Assembly (NCBI RefSeq): GCF_018107685.1
Contig: NZ_CP064834.1
Location: 372,001-436,000, forward strand
Reading direction: 5' to 3'
Length of the DNA: 64,000 nucleotides
DNA from: Coxiella endosymbiont of Amblyomma nuttalli
GTDB lineage: Bacteria > Pseudomonadota > Gammaproteobacteria > Coxiellales > Coxiellaceae
This document shows positions 38,580-49,161 of the stretch, one piece after another. How positions within the stretch are numbered: position 1 is the stretch's first letter; every line of letters begins with the position of its first letter. The notes beneath the pieces were generated by a model. That model saw only the letters and a list, made by a program, of their open reading frames with translations. It did no database searches and was not told the origin of the DNA. The position numbers and the translations under genes are program-made.

Positions 38580-39114
38580 TGAGAAAGAACTTATTATTTT
38601 AAATCGAGATACTGTAGCTCTGCTGATTCCTTCAGGCAGGTCAATTGTGGTTCCTAAAGGAACTGAAGTAACGATTACCCAAAGTTTGGGAGGTACATTT
38701 ACGGTAGATATTTACGGTAGTCTTGCACGTATTGATGCTAAAGATGCAGATGCTTTAGGTAAACAAGTCAATAATTTTTTGGATGAATTGCCTAATGACA
38801 TTAGCATTAAAGATAAAATATGGGGTCAATTGCGCACAGTATTTGACCCAGAAATTCCAGTAAATATCGTCGATTTAGGATTAGTTTACACGTGTGATAT
38901 TGAGAAAGTAAAAGATAAGACGCATCGCGTGTTCATCGAAATGACATTAACAGCGCCAGGTTGTGGGATGGGAACTGTGCTAATTGAAGATGTAAAAACA
39001 AAAATTCTCGCTATTCAGGAAATTAGTGACATCCATGTTGAAATTGTATTTGATCCACCATGGGACCGTAGCATGATGTCAGATACAGCTAAATTACAGT
39101 TAGGACTTTTTTAA
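38569..39114 (+). CDS. sufT: Fe-S assembly auxiliary protein SufT
   Basis: MIP18/DUF59 family protein associated with Fe-S maturation. 181 residues: an N-terminal beta-rich extension (about 1-75) typical of the long SufT form, then the DUF59 core with FDPEIPVNIVDLGLVY, LTAPGCGMGTVLIEDVK and VFDPPWDRSMMS. It starts inside the end of sufA and ends one base before rlmE, so rlmE may be co-transcribed with the suf genes. Confidence 0.93.
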   Translation: MSTNEKELIILNRDTVALLIPSGRSIVVPKGTEVTITQSLGGTFTVDIYGSLARIDAKDADALGKQVNNFLDELPNDISIKDKIWGQLRTVFDPEIPVNIVDLGLVYTCDIEKVKDKTHRVFIEMTLTAPGCGMGTVLIEDVKTKILAIQEISDIHVEIVFDPPWDRSMMSDTAKLQLGLF

Positions 39115-39115
39115 A

Positions 39116-39751
39116 ATGACACAAAGTAATAAACGCTGGCTTCGAGAACATGGGAAAGATTTTTATGTGAAACAAGCAAAGAAAAAGGGTTACTCTTCTC
39201 GTGCTGCATTTAAATTATTGCAGATATGCCAGAAACATAAGCTTTTTAAATCTGGAATGTACGTTATTGATTTAGGCGCCGCACCGGGAAGTTGGTCACA
39301 AGTGGCTAAAAAATTGGTAGGGGTTGATGGCATAGTTATCGCGATTGATCTTTTACCTATGATAGTTCCCGCTGGCGTTGAATTTATACAGGGTGATTTT
39401 AATGATGTAGAAATTTTTAATCGCCTACAGGAAATAGTAAAAAAGAAAACATTACATGGGTATGTAGACCTTGTTATTTCCGATATGGCACCGAATGTTT
39501 CGGGTATTAAAAGTATTGACCAACTGAAATCATGCCATTTAGTAGAGTTGGCTTGGAAGTGCGCCCAGAAATTTTTAGTAAAAGGGGGTACATTTTTAGC
39601 CAAAATTTTTCAGTATTCTAACGTTGATGCACTTTTGACTGACTTGCGTCAATACTTCAAGCAGGTCAAACTCCAAAAACCAAGCGCCTCGCGGTCAAAG
39701 TCGAGTGAGGTTTATATACTCGCTACCGAGTTTCTAGGCTATAATCGATAG
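39116..39751 (+). CDS. rlmE: 23S rRNA 2'-O-methyltransferase RlmE (FtsJ/RrmJ)
   Basis: SAM-dependent methylation of U2552 in 23S rRNA. 211 residues. SAM site VIDLGAAPGSWSQ, and the catalytic K-D-K-E set: Lys in AAFKLLQI, Asp in SDMAPNVSG, Lys in FLAKIFQ and Glu in SSEVYILA. The loop after the second Lys reads YSN where E. coli has GEG. rlmE followed by ftsH is the enterobacterial arrangement, with a 33-base gap here. Confidence 0.95.
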   Translation: MTQSNKRWLREHGKDFYVKQAKKKGYSSRAAFKLLQICQKHKLFKSGMYVIDLGAAPGSWSQVAKKLVGVDGIVIAIDLLPMIVPAGVEFIQGDFNDVEIFNRLQEIVKKKTLHGYVDLVISDMAPNVSGIKSIDQLKSCHLVELAWKCAQKFLVKGGTFLAKIFQYSNVDALLTDLRQYFKQVKLQKPSASRSKSSEVYILATEFLGYNR

Positions 39752-39784
39752 GCATTGCATTATAAAGCAAATACGAGGTAACAT

Positions 39785-41722
39785 TTGAATAATATTGTTA
39801 AAAATTTACTGCTGTGGCTAGTGATTGCAGTAGTTCTCATTACTGTCTTTAGTAATTTTGGTGCACACCAGCCCGAGGTCCAACCTTATAGTTATTCTAC
39901 ATTTGTTAGGGCAGTTAACAATGATAAAGTAGATAGTGTAGTTATTCAGGGTCGTGAAATTAAGGGCATTACCAAAGATGATCAACATTTTACAACTTAT
40001 TTACCGATGGAAGATCAAGTCCTTCTTAATCAATTGATAGCGAAAGGTATCAGTGTCAAAGGTGAACCACCAAAACAACAGAGTATATTTTTGCATATTC
40101 TTATCAGTTGGTTGCCGTTTTTAATTTTGATTTTCGTATGGATTTTATTTATGCGTCAGATGCAAGGGGGAGCACGCGGTGGTGGCCCGATGTCATTCGG
40201 ACGCAGCAAAGCACGATTGCTTAATCAAGATCAGGTTAAAGTGACTTTTAACGATGTCGCTGGAGTTGAAGAAGCAAAAGAAGAAGTTAAAGAACTAGTT
40301 GATTTTCTTCGTGATCCAGCTAAATTTCAACGTTTAGGTGGAAAAATGCCTTGCGGTGTCCTTTTAGTAGGGCCACCAGGAACAGGCAAGACGTTGTTAG
40401 CTAAAGTTGTCGCTGGCGAAGCGAAGGTGCCTTTTTTTACGATTTCGGGTTCGGATTTTGTGGAAATGTTTGTGGGTGTTGGTGCTTCACGTGTCCGAGA
40501 CATGTTTGATCAAGCCAAGAAACAAGCACCATGTATTATTTTTATAGATGAGATTGATGCTGTTGGTCGTCATCGAGGTGCCGGTTTGGGTGGTGGACAT
40601 GATGAAAGAGAACAAACTTTGAACCAGCTTTTAGTAGAAATGGACGGTTTTGAAGGGAAAGAAGGTATCATCGTTATGGCGGCGACTAACCGACCGGATG
40701 TGCTTGACCCTGCCTTATTGCGCCCTGGTCGTTTTGATCGACAGGTAGTAGTACCACTACCGGATATTAAAGGTCGTGAACGCATTCTCCAGGTACACAT
40801 GAATAAGTTGCCGTTAGCATCTGATGTGGAAGCTTTTGTGATTGCTCGAGGAACACCTGGATTTTCCGGTGCGGATTTAGCCAATATAGTCAATGAAGCT
40901 GCTCTTTTTGCCGCGCGTGAAAACAAAAAAGAGGTTAGTATGATCGAGTTTGAACGCGCAAAAGATAAAATCATCATGGGGATAGAACGTCGCTCGATGA
41001 TAATGAATGATGAAGAAAAAAAATTGACAGCTTACCATGAAGCAGGTCATGCGATTGTCGGTTTACACATGCCTGAGCATGATCCTGTTTATAAAATTAC
41101 AATTATTCCTAGAGGTCGTGCCTTAGGTGTCACACTATTTTTACCTGAACAGGACCGCTATAGCATGACGAAACGTCGACTGGAATGCCAATTAGCAGGA
41201 TTATTTGGTGGACGTATCGCTGAAGAAATTATTTTTGGTGAAGATCGCATTACGACAGGTGCTTCTAATGATATTGAAAAAGCCACAGAAATCGCGCGTA
41301 GTATGGTAACCAAATGGGGCCTATCATCAAAGTTGGGACCTTTGACATATGGTGAGGAAGAGGGTGAAGTCTTTTTAGGGCGCTCTGTTACGCAACGTAG
41401 AAATATTTCGGAAGCAACAAACAAGGAAATCGATTGTGAAGTTCGTCGAATTATTGATGGGGCTTATAGTACGGCTAAGAAAACTTTAGAAGAACATATA
41501 GATCAACTGCATTTAATGGCGAATGCGTTAATTAAATATGAAACTATTAGTGAAGTGCAAATCAAAGAAATTTTGGCAGGACAAGCATTGTCTCTACCAG
41601 AAGATTGGAAAGAAGAAAATGGGAATATTAAAGAGGATAGAAAAGAAGAAATGCCTTTAGCTGAAGATAAAATATCAGTAGAGCAACCAACTTCAACTCT
41701 AGCTAAAGACACTCAAATTTAA
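39785..41722 (+). CDS. ftsH: ATP-dependent zinc metalloprotease FtsH
   Basis: Membrane AAA+ protease for membrane-protein quality control and control of LpxC and similar targets. 645 residues: TM1 (about 7-24), periplasmic domain, TM2 (about 103-124), AAA domain with Walker A GPPGTGKT (196-203), Walker B IIFIDEID (251-258) and the arginine-finger region RPGRFDRQ, then the zinc site HEAGH (418-422). The start is TTG at 39785, with GAGG upstream. The tail is acidic and lysine-rich. Confidence 0.98.
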   Translation: MNNIVKNLLLWLVIAVVLITVFSNFGAHQPEVQPYSYSTFVRAVNNDKVDSVVIQGREIKGITKDDQHFTTYLPMEDQVLLNQLIAKGISVKGEPPKQQSIFLHILISWLPFLILIFVWILFMRQMQGGARGGGPMSFGRSKARLLNQDQVKVTFNDVAGVEEAKEEVKELVDFLRDPAKFQRLGGKMPCGVLLVGPPGTGKTLLAKVVAGEAKVPFFTISGSDFVEMFVGVGASRVRDMFDQAKKQAPCIIFIDEIDAVGRHRGAGLGGGHDEREQTLNQLLVEMDGFEGKEGIIVMAATNRPDVLDPALLRPGRFDRQVVVPLPDIKGRERILQVHMNKLPLASDVEAFVIARGTPGFSGADLANIVNEAALFAARENKKEVSMIEFERAKDKIIMGIERRSMIMNDEEKKLTAYHEAGHAIVGLHMPEHDPVYKITIIPRGRALGVTLFLPEQDRYSMTKRRLECQLAGLFGGRIAEEIIFGEDRITTGASNDIEKATEIARSMVTKWGLSSKLGPLTYGEEEGEVFLGRSVTQRRNISEATNKEIDCEVRRIIDGAYSTAKKTLEEHIDQLHLMANALIKYETISEVQIKEILAGQALSLPEDWKEENGNIKEDRKEEMPLAEDKISVEQPTSTLAKDTQI

Positions 41723-41743
41723 TTTCTTAATTTAATTACGAGA

Positions 41744-42622
41744 ATGAGAATGTTGAAAGAAAAGCAATTCCATTTACGTTTGTGTGATGGCCGCCGTATC
41801 TTTTTTGCTGAACCAGCGATTATGGGAATTATTAATGTGTCTCCTAATTCATTCTATAATCCTCATTCAGATTTAAATTCCGTGTTACATACTGCCGAAA
41901 AGATGATAGCAGAAGGCGCTGATATTTTAGATATTGGAGCAGAAGCAACAAATCCGTTTGTGAATCTCGACAAAGATTCACCATCTCTGCAAAAAGAATT
42001 AGATCGTCTTATACCTGCTGTCGATGCAATCAAAAAACATTTCAATATTTTGATTTCTGTTGATACAAGCCGACCTCAGGTGATGTTAGAAGCGGTCAAA
42101 ACCGGTGCTGATATGATTAATGATCAACGTGCCTTGCAAACAAAAGAGGCCTTAGTGACAGTGGCAGAATTAAAAACACCAGTATGCCTCATGCATTTTC
42201 CTAATTCGATACGAAAGTCAGGTTTCTTATCCTGCTCCAGTTTTTTAAAGAATATTAAACATGACTTGAAAAATGCGATTGAGCGTTGTTCAATGGCAGG
42301 TATTTCGCAGGATCGTATTATTATTGATCCAGGTTTTGGTCAAGGTAATTATGGGAAAAATTTAACTATAAATTTTTATTTACTAAACAAATTATCTGAA
42401 TTAACTTCCCTAAATTTACCTATCCTTGCAGGATGGTCGCGGAAATCAATGGTGGGAGATATTATTAATCAACCACCAACGGGCCGGCTTTTTGGAAGCA
42501 TTGCTGCGGATACATTAGCTGTTTATCAAGGTGCCTCAGTGATTCGCACACATGATGTAAAAGCAAGCCGAGAAGCGGTAAAAATAGCGGTTTATGCAAA
42601 AAGAATTAACAGAGATGAATGA
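41744..42622 (+). CDS. folP: Dihydropteroate synthase
   Basis: Condenses p-aminobenzoate with the FolK product to dihydropteroate; the sulfonamide target. 292 residues, TIM barrel. The first signature reads MGIINVSPNSFYNP where most bacteria have MGILNVTPDSFSDGG, and the second loop is DIGAEATNPF instead of DIGGESTRPG. The rest is regular: VDTSRPQVM, ADMINDQRAL, DPGFGQG, GWSRKSM and SIAADTLAVYQGASVIRTHDV. I recall a similar signature in C. burnetii FolP but could not check. It sits between ftsH and glmM, the standard order. Confidence 0.95.
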   Translation: MRMLKEKQFHLRLCDGRRIFFAEPAIMGIINVSPNSFYNPHSDLNSVLHTAEKMIAEGADILDIGAEATNPFVNLDKDSPSLQKELDRLIPAVDAIKKHFNILISVDTSRPQVMLEAVKTGADMINDQRALQTKEALVTVAELKTPVCLMHFPNSIRKSGFLSCSSFLKNIKHDLKNAIERCSMAGISQDRIIIDPGFGQGNYGKNLTINFYLLNKLSELTSLNLPILAGWSRKSMVGDIINQPPTGRLFGSIAADTLAVYQGASVIRTHDVKASREAVKIAVYAKRINRDE

Positions 42623-42708
42623 TAGCAGAGATGAAATGGAACGATAACAAGCGATAAGTATCAAGAATTATTTATTCTTTACTTTAAGTACAAATAGAGA
42701 AAAAGAAA

Positions 42709-44052
42709 ATGGAAAAAAAGTATTTTGGAACGGATGGGATTCGTGGACAAGTAGGAAACTCACTCATTAATGCAGAATTTATGCTTAAATTGGGTTGGGC
42801 TGTAGGTAAAGTATTGGCAAACAGCCAACCAGCCACTGTTTTAGTTGGAAAAGATACGCGTATTTCAGGTTATATGATTGAATCGGCGCTTCAAGCCGGT
42901 TTGTCGGCAGCTGGAGTTAATATTAAGCTTACGGGTCCGATGCCAACACCAGCTCTTGCTTATTTAACGCGTTCAGTACGTGCTGATGCTGGTATTGTTA
43001 TTAGCGCTTCACATAATAGTTATCCTGATAACGGAATTAAATTTTTTAATAGAGATGGATTTAAATTATCAGATGAACTAGAGTTGATTATTGAAAAACA
43101 AATCGACAAACCGATGCGTACTGTGCAAGCTGCGCGTTTAGGGAAAGCTGCGCGTATGAGTGAAGCATATGGTCGTTATATTGAATTTTGTAAAAACACA
43201 TTATTTCCTTCTCAATTTTCTTTAAAAGGTTTAAAGCTTGTTGTAGATTGTGCTAATGGCGCAACCTATTTCGTTGCACCTGCTATTTTCCATGAGCTTG
43301 GCGCGACTTCGATCTCAATTAATATTGAACCAAATGGATTTAATATTAACCAAAGTTGTGGCGCAATAGATACGCGGAAACTTCAAAAAAGTGTTATACA
43401 ACACAAAGCCGATGTTGGTATTGCTTTTGATGGCGATGGCGATCGACTGATTATGGTAGATCACCAAGGTATTAAAGTTGATGGAGATGAATTGTTATGT
43501 ATCATAGCTATTAATTATGCTCATTTAAAAAAAGATCGTCCACTCGGTGTCGTTGGCACTGTGATGAGTAATTTAGGTTTAGAACAAACATTGAAACAGC
43601 ACAATATTGTATTTGAGCGTTCGTCGGTGGGTGATCGTTATGTACTCGAACTGATGCAACAAAGAGGCTGGCTTTTAGGTGGTGAATCATCTGGTCACAT
43701 TGTTGATTTAGAATTTACGACAACAGGAGACGGTATTATCACTGCCTTACAAATCTTACGAATTATGCAACAGACTGGTAAGCCGCTTGCTGAGTTAAAA
43801 AGAATAATGGTAAAACGGCCGCAAACGTTAGTTAATGTACCAATTGATAAAGTTCTAGATGTTAAACGTTATCTTATTATCAAAAATGCCGTGGCGAAAG
43901 TAGAAAAGCAATTTAATAGCACTGGCCGTGTTTTATTGCGTCCATCAGGCACAGAGCCGGTAATCCGAGTAATGGTAGAAGGTAATGATGAAATCATTGT
44001 TCGTCAAACGGCAGCAAGGCTCGCAGTATTGGTGGGGGAATCACTTCAATAA
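42709..44052 (+). CDS. glmM: Phosphoglucosamine mutase
   Basis: Converts glucosamine-6-P to glucosamine-1-P for UDP-GlcNAc, hence peptidoglycan and lipid A. 447 residues, standard. Active-site serine S101 in ISASHNSYPDNGIKF, metal loop DGDGDR, sugar-binding GGESSGHI and phosphate-binding RPSGTEPVIRVM are all intact. This contrasts with the related mutase algC, which is broken in this window: the paralogue needed for the wall is kept. Confidence 0.97.
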   Translation: MEKKYFGTDGIRGQVGNSLINAEFMLKLGWAVGKVLANSQPATVLVGKDTRISGYMIESALQAGLSAAGVNIKLTGPMPTPALAYLTRSVRADAGIVISASHNSYPDNGIKFFNRDGFKLSDELELIIEKQIDKPMRTVQAARLGKAARMSEAYGRYIEFCKNTLFPSQFSLKGLKLVVDCANGATYFVAPAIFHELGATSISINIEPNGFNINQSCGAIDTRKLQKSVIQHKADVGIAFDGDGDRLIMVDHQGIKVDGDELLCIIAINYAHLKKDRPLGVVGTVMSNLGLEQTLKQHNIVFERSSVGDRYVLELMQQRGWLLGGESSGHIVDLEFTTTGDGIITALQILRIMQQTGKPLAELKRIMVKRPQTLVNVPIDKVLDVKRYLIIKNAVAKVEKQFNSTGRVLLRPSGTEPVIRVMVEGNDEIIVRQTAARLAVLVGESLQ

Positions 44053-44089
44053 TTATATTCTCTTTCGGAATTTTTCATCTTATTTTTGT

Positions 44090-44111
44090 ATCTTTTCTGG
44101 GAAGAAAAGAT
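44090..44111. repeat. 9-bp hairpin after glmM
   Basis: ATCTTTTCT (44090-44098), loop GGGA, AGAAAAGAT (44103-44111). It lies 37 bases after the glmM stop. No T-tract on the plus strand, so at most a weak terminator or RNA stabiliser. Confidence 0.4.
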
Positions 44112-44283
44112 TGGATTCTTGATAATTGTAGATTAATTCTAGGCATTACTTGTTTAAATGCATCAATCACACAATCAGGTGCAAATTAGGAGTATTGAGC
44201 TTAGTAATGATTATAGCCGGATTGTGATCTACTTAAGCTCGACAACCTATTAAGAAACAGCTAAGATTCTGACCTTAGGGTGA

Positions 44284-45765
<1,482 letters not shown>

Positions 45766-45772
45766 AAGGTTT

Positions 45773-47347
45773 ATGTTCAATAACATTTACCAACACCGGA
45801 TTCTGATTCTTGATTTTGGTTCTCAGTATACTCAGCTCATTATGCGGCGGGTGCGTGAAATTGGTGTATATTGTGAATTAATGCCCTGTGATATTGATGC
45901 AAAAACAATACGCAATTTTAGTCCCAATGGAATTATTTTATCAGGAGGGTCAGAGACTGTCACCATGAATCACACCATGCGTGCCCCCATGATTGTATTT
46001 GAAATTGGTTGTCCTGTGCTTGGTATTTGTTATGGTATGCAAACCATGGCTTACCAATTAGGTGGTAAAGTAGAGACCGCGACAAAAGCTGAATTTGGAC
46101 ATGCGGAACTACGCATATTGAATCCTATTTTACTGTTCGAAGGTATTAAAAATCATATTTCTCCTGATGGTACTCCTTTACTAGATGTTTGGATGAGTCA
46201 TGGTGATATTGTCACGGTATTACCTCCTGATTTCGAAACTGTTGCAAGCACCGATAATTCACCTTTTGCCGCGATAGTCAATTTTGAGAGAAAATTTTTC
46301 GGCTTGCAATTTCATCCTGAGGTAACTCATACTTCACAAGGACACCTTATTTTAGAACATTTTGTCAGTAATATTTGCCGTTGTGAATTCAATTGGGCGA
46401 AAAAAAACATTATTGGAAATTATGTTCGGGATATTCAGAAGAAAATAGGTAAGGGACGAGTAATAGTTGGATTATCAGGAGGTATTGATTCTGCCGTTAC
46501 TGCAGTTCTTATTCATAGAGCAATTGGTGATCGATTAGTTTGTGTTTTAGTAGATACTGGTCTATTACGTCTGCATGACACAGAAGAAATTTTAGGAATC
46601 TTCAAAAAATATATGGATATTAAAATTATTCATATTGATGCGAAAGCACGATTTATGCAAGCCTTAAGAGGCATTGTTGATCCTGAAAAAAAACGTAACA
46701 TTATAGGCAAACAGTTTATCAGTGTATTTGAAACAGAAGCTAAAAAGCTAGGTATTAATTGGTTGGGGCAAGGAACGATTTATCCTGATGTTATCGAATC
46801 GGCAAAGACGAAAACCGGAACAGGTCATGTTATTAAAACGCATCATAATGTAGTTGAATTACCGCTAACAACGGATTTACAACTAATCGAACCGTTGCGC
46901 GAATTATTTAAAGATGAAGTTCGAGAATTAGGTCTAGCACTAGGATTACCTCGAGACGTCATTTATCGACATCCATTTCCAGGCCCGGGTTTGGCGATTC
47001 GCATTTTGGGAGAAGTGACGCCAGAATATGTCGATATTTTACAACGCGCTGATGCAATTTTTATTCAGGAACTAAAAAAATACGATTATTATCATAATCT
47101 TAACCAGGCATTCGCGGTATTTATACCTGTAAAAACTGTTGGTATTAAAGGTGATGCTCGACATTACGGTTATATAGTGGCCTTGCGTGCAGTAAAAACT
47201 ATAGACTTTATGACTGCGCAATTGGCAGAATTACCCTGTGATTTTTTATCTAAAGTAGTTCGTCGTATCCTCAATGAAATTAAAGAAATATCTCGGGTGG
47301 TTTATGATATTACCGATAAGCCACCAGCGACAATTGAGTGGGAATGA
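45773..47347 (+). CDS. guaA: GMP synthase (glutamine-hydrolysing)
   Basis: Aminates XMP to GMP. 524 residues from the chosen ATG (MFNNIYQHRILILDFGSQ), equal to E. coli; a TTG six codons earlier lies inside guaB and is less likely, and AAAGG precedes the ATG. Glutaminase domain with catalytic C86 in LGICYGMQ and the His-Glu pair in LQFHPEVTHT; ATP pyrophosphatase domain with GLSGGIDSAVTA; C-terminal dimerisation domain ending PPATIEWE, the universal tail. Confidence 0.97.
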   Translation: MFNNIYQHRILILDFGSQYTQLIMRRVREIGVYCELMPCDIDAKTIRNFSPNGIILSGGSETVTMNHTMRAPMIVFEIGCPVLGICYGMQTMAYQLGGKVETATKAEFGHAELRILNPILLFEGIKNHISPDGTPLLDVWMSHGDIVTVLPPDFETVASTDNSPFAAIVNFERKFFGLQFHPEVTHTSQGHLILEHFVSNICRCEFNWAKKNIIGNYVRDIQKKIGKGRVIVGLSGGIDSAVTAVLIHRAIGDRLVCVLVDTGLLRLHDTEEILGIFKKYMDIKIIHIDAKARFMQALRGIVDPEKKRNIIGKQFISVFETEAKKLGINWLGQGTIYPDVIESAKTKTGTGHVIKTHHNVVELPLTTDLQLIEPLRELFKDEVRELGLALGLPRDVIYRHPFPGPGLAIRILGEVTPEYVDILQRADAIFIQELKKYDYYHNLNQAFAVFIPVKTVGIKGDARHYGYIVALRAVKTIDFMTAQLAELPCDFLSKVVRRILNEIKEISRVVYDITDKPPATIEWE

Positions 47348-47348
47348 C

Positions 47349-47414
47349 ATGGAAGAATATGTGCATTCTCCACAAAAACTTCAAAAGCATCCGCTGAAGA
47401 AAGAAGGAGCGTAA
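47349..47414 (+). CDS. Candidate 21-codon mini-ORF after guaA
   Basis: ATG two bases after the guaA stop; encodes a basic, hydrophilic 21-residue peptide (MEEYVHSPQKLQKHPLKKEG, then A). Its last codons form the Shine-Dalgarno sequence AAGGAG of the next mini-ORF and its stop overlaps that ORF's ATG as TAATG. This arrangement suggests translational coupling, but random occurrence or remnants of a decayed gene are equally possible. Confidence 0.22.
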   Translation: MEEYVHSPQKLQKHPLKKEGA

Positions 47415-47482
47415 TGGTTAAATGCGTATTTAAAAATCTTCTTTATATTCTTTTGATAACGATTATGGTGATTGTATCTTGA
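47414..47482 (+). CDS. Candidate 22-residue membrane mini-protein
   Basis: ATG overlapping the previous stop, with AAGGAG four to five bases upstream. The predicted 22-residue peptide has two lysines near the N-terminus (MVKCVFKN) followed by an uninterrupted hydrophobic stretch (LLYILLITIMVIVS) long enough to enter or nearly cross the membrane. It could be a tiny membrane protein, or the surviving signal peptide of a decayed secreted protein. No family recognised. Confidence 0.28.
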   Translation: MVKCVFKNLLYILLITIMVIVS

Positions 47483-47924
47483 AAGTGAGAAGCTGATAAC
47501 TATCAGCGATTGATCAAGAAAAGATAAACGGTTTTTATGAATAAAATGCGCTACACGATAAGTATAACAATAATTCCTTTATGGTTTCCCCGATTGCTTA
47601 GTTACCTGTTAAAATTTGATGAGATCCATTGTTAATGGAAGATTTTCAACTTAACTTGGTTTGCTGTATGGTATGGAAGTAATTATTCAAGGTGTTAGAT
47701 CTTTATTATACAGGATCGAGAAATACTATAACATGACAAAACCCTCTCAGTATGATTTTACTGCAGTGTCTTACAAAGATTTATAGAACGAAAGCGCGTT
47801 TATAATTGTCATTCATCGTTTAAAATTTGTTATTAATTGATAGTATATTAAATTCAGAAAGATATTTTACAAATTAAGGAGTGATTGCCTATTATTTTTA
47901 CACGCTAAATTACCAGGAGCGGAG
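47483..47924. other. Spacer before ddl
   Basis: About 440 bases. A 32-codon frame at 47537-47635 (MNKMRYTISITIIPLWF and on) is again hydrophobic but has no ribosome binding site. Nothing else recognised. The last bases contain CAGGAG, the ribosome binding site of ddl. Confidence 0.5.
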
Positions 47925-49082
47925 GTGACTAAAAAATTATATATTTCAGTGATTTGTGGAGGTCAATCGACCGAACATGAAATTTCAATTCAGTCGGCAA
48001 AAAATATTGTTGCAGCATTAGATCTCAATAAATATATCATTTCTATAGTGTTTATTGATCAGCAAGGTAAATGGTATTTAATTGATAAATATAAAGAATT
48101 TTTGAATTGCAATTTAGAAGATTTGATTAAGGTAGGACTGGCATTACCAATTACGATAACATTAGGAGAGTTGAAACAGTCATGGCAGTTTTTGAATAGC
48201 AACAAACGCCATCTAGTAGATTGTATTTTTCCAATGGTACATGGTACTCAAGGAGAAGATGGTACATTGCAGGGATTTTTTGAGCTTTTGAATCTGCCTT
48301 ATGTAGGGGCAGATATGCAAAGCTCTGCTATCTGTATGCAAAAAGATATTACTAAAAGTTTGTTGCGAGCAGCTGGTATTCCAGTAGTTGACTGGTATGC
48401 ACTTCGTTCATCAGATGGATGGAAAGGTTTGTATCAAAAACTAGCTACTGCATGGCATACACTAGAACTTTTTGTTAAAGCTGTGAGTCTTGGTTCATCG
48501 ATCGGTACATTATCAATAAAAACAGAGCATGAATTTAAAAAAGCTATTGAAATGGTTTTTACTTATGATGATCGTCTTATCATCGAGCCACGCATTCTTG
48601 GACGCGAAATTGAATGCGCTGTATTGGGTAATGGACATCCGAAAGCCTCTTTGCCTGGGGAAATTATTCTTCATCATGAGTATTATTCTTATGAAGCAAA
48701 GTATATTGATTCTAATGGAGCAACTACACTGACTTCAATTGATTTACCTAAGATAATAATCAAACGCATTCAACAGATGGCAATCGATGCTTTTAAAGTG
48801 GTGCATTGTTCTGGAATGGCGCGGGTAGATTTTTTTATATCGAATAAAAATAAATTGATGATTAACGAGATCAATACTATTCCTGGATTTACAAATATTA
48901 GCATGTATCCAAAAATGTGGGAAGCGACAGGATTACCTTGTCGTGATTTATTGGATCAATTAATTGCATTAGCTTTAAAACGTCACCGTGAACAAAAAAA
49001 ATTAATACGTTACTACCAAGTGTATCCTAGTCATTCCCACGATTTAATTCGGGACTCAATTCAGCAGAGAACAGTTTCTTAA
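47925..49082 (+). CDS. ddl: D-alanine--D-alanine ligase
   Basis: ATP-grasp enzyme making the D-Ala-D-Ala dipeptide of peptidoglycan. 385 residues, a DdlA-type length. GGQSTEHEIS (12-21), FPMVHGTQGEDGTLQGFFELLNLPYVG, the Mg-binding EINTIPGFT and the RVDFF segment are present. The start is GTG at 47925 with CAGGAG upstream. It has a somewhat longer C-terminal tail than DdlB. Not linked to ftsQAZ here. Confidence 0.96.
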   Translation: MTKKLYISVICGGQSTEHEISIQSAKNIVAALDLNKYIISIVFIDQQGKWYLIDKYKEFLNCNLEDLIKVGLALPITITLGELKQSWQFLNSNKRHLVDCIFPMVHGTQGEDGTLQGFFELLNLPYVGADMQSSAICMQKDITKSLLRAAGIPVVDWYALRSSDGWKGLYQKLATAWHTLELFVKAVSLGSSIGTLSIKTEHEFKKAIEMVFTYDDRLIIEPRILGREIECAVLGNGHPKASLPGEIILHHEYYSYEAKYIDSNGATTLTSIDLPKIIIKRIQQMAIDAFKVVHCSGMARVDFFISNKNKLMINEINTIPGFTNISMYPKMWEATGLPCRDLLDQLIALALKRHREQKKLIRYYQVYPSHSHDLIRDSIQQRTVS

Positions 49083-49161
49083 TTTATTTGTCTTTACCAG
49101 GTCTTGGCATGATGTATTATTGTAACATAATGAAATAATATGAGAATATGGAAAATAATCA

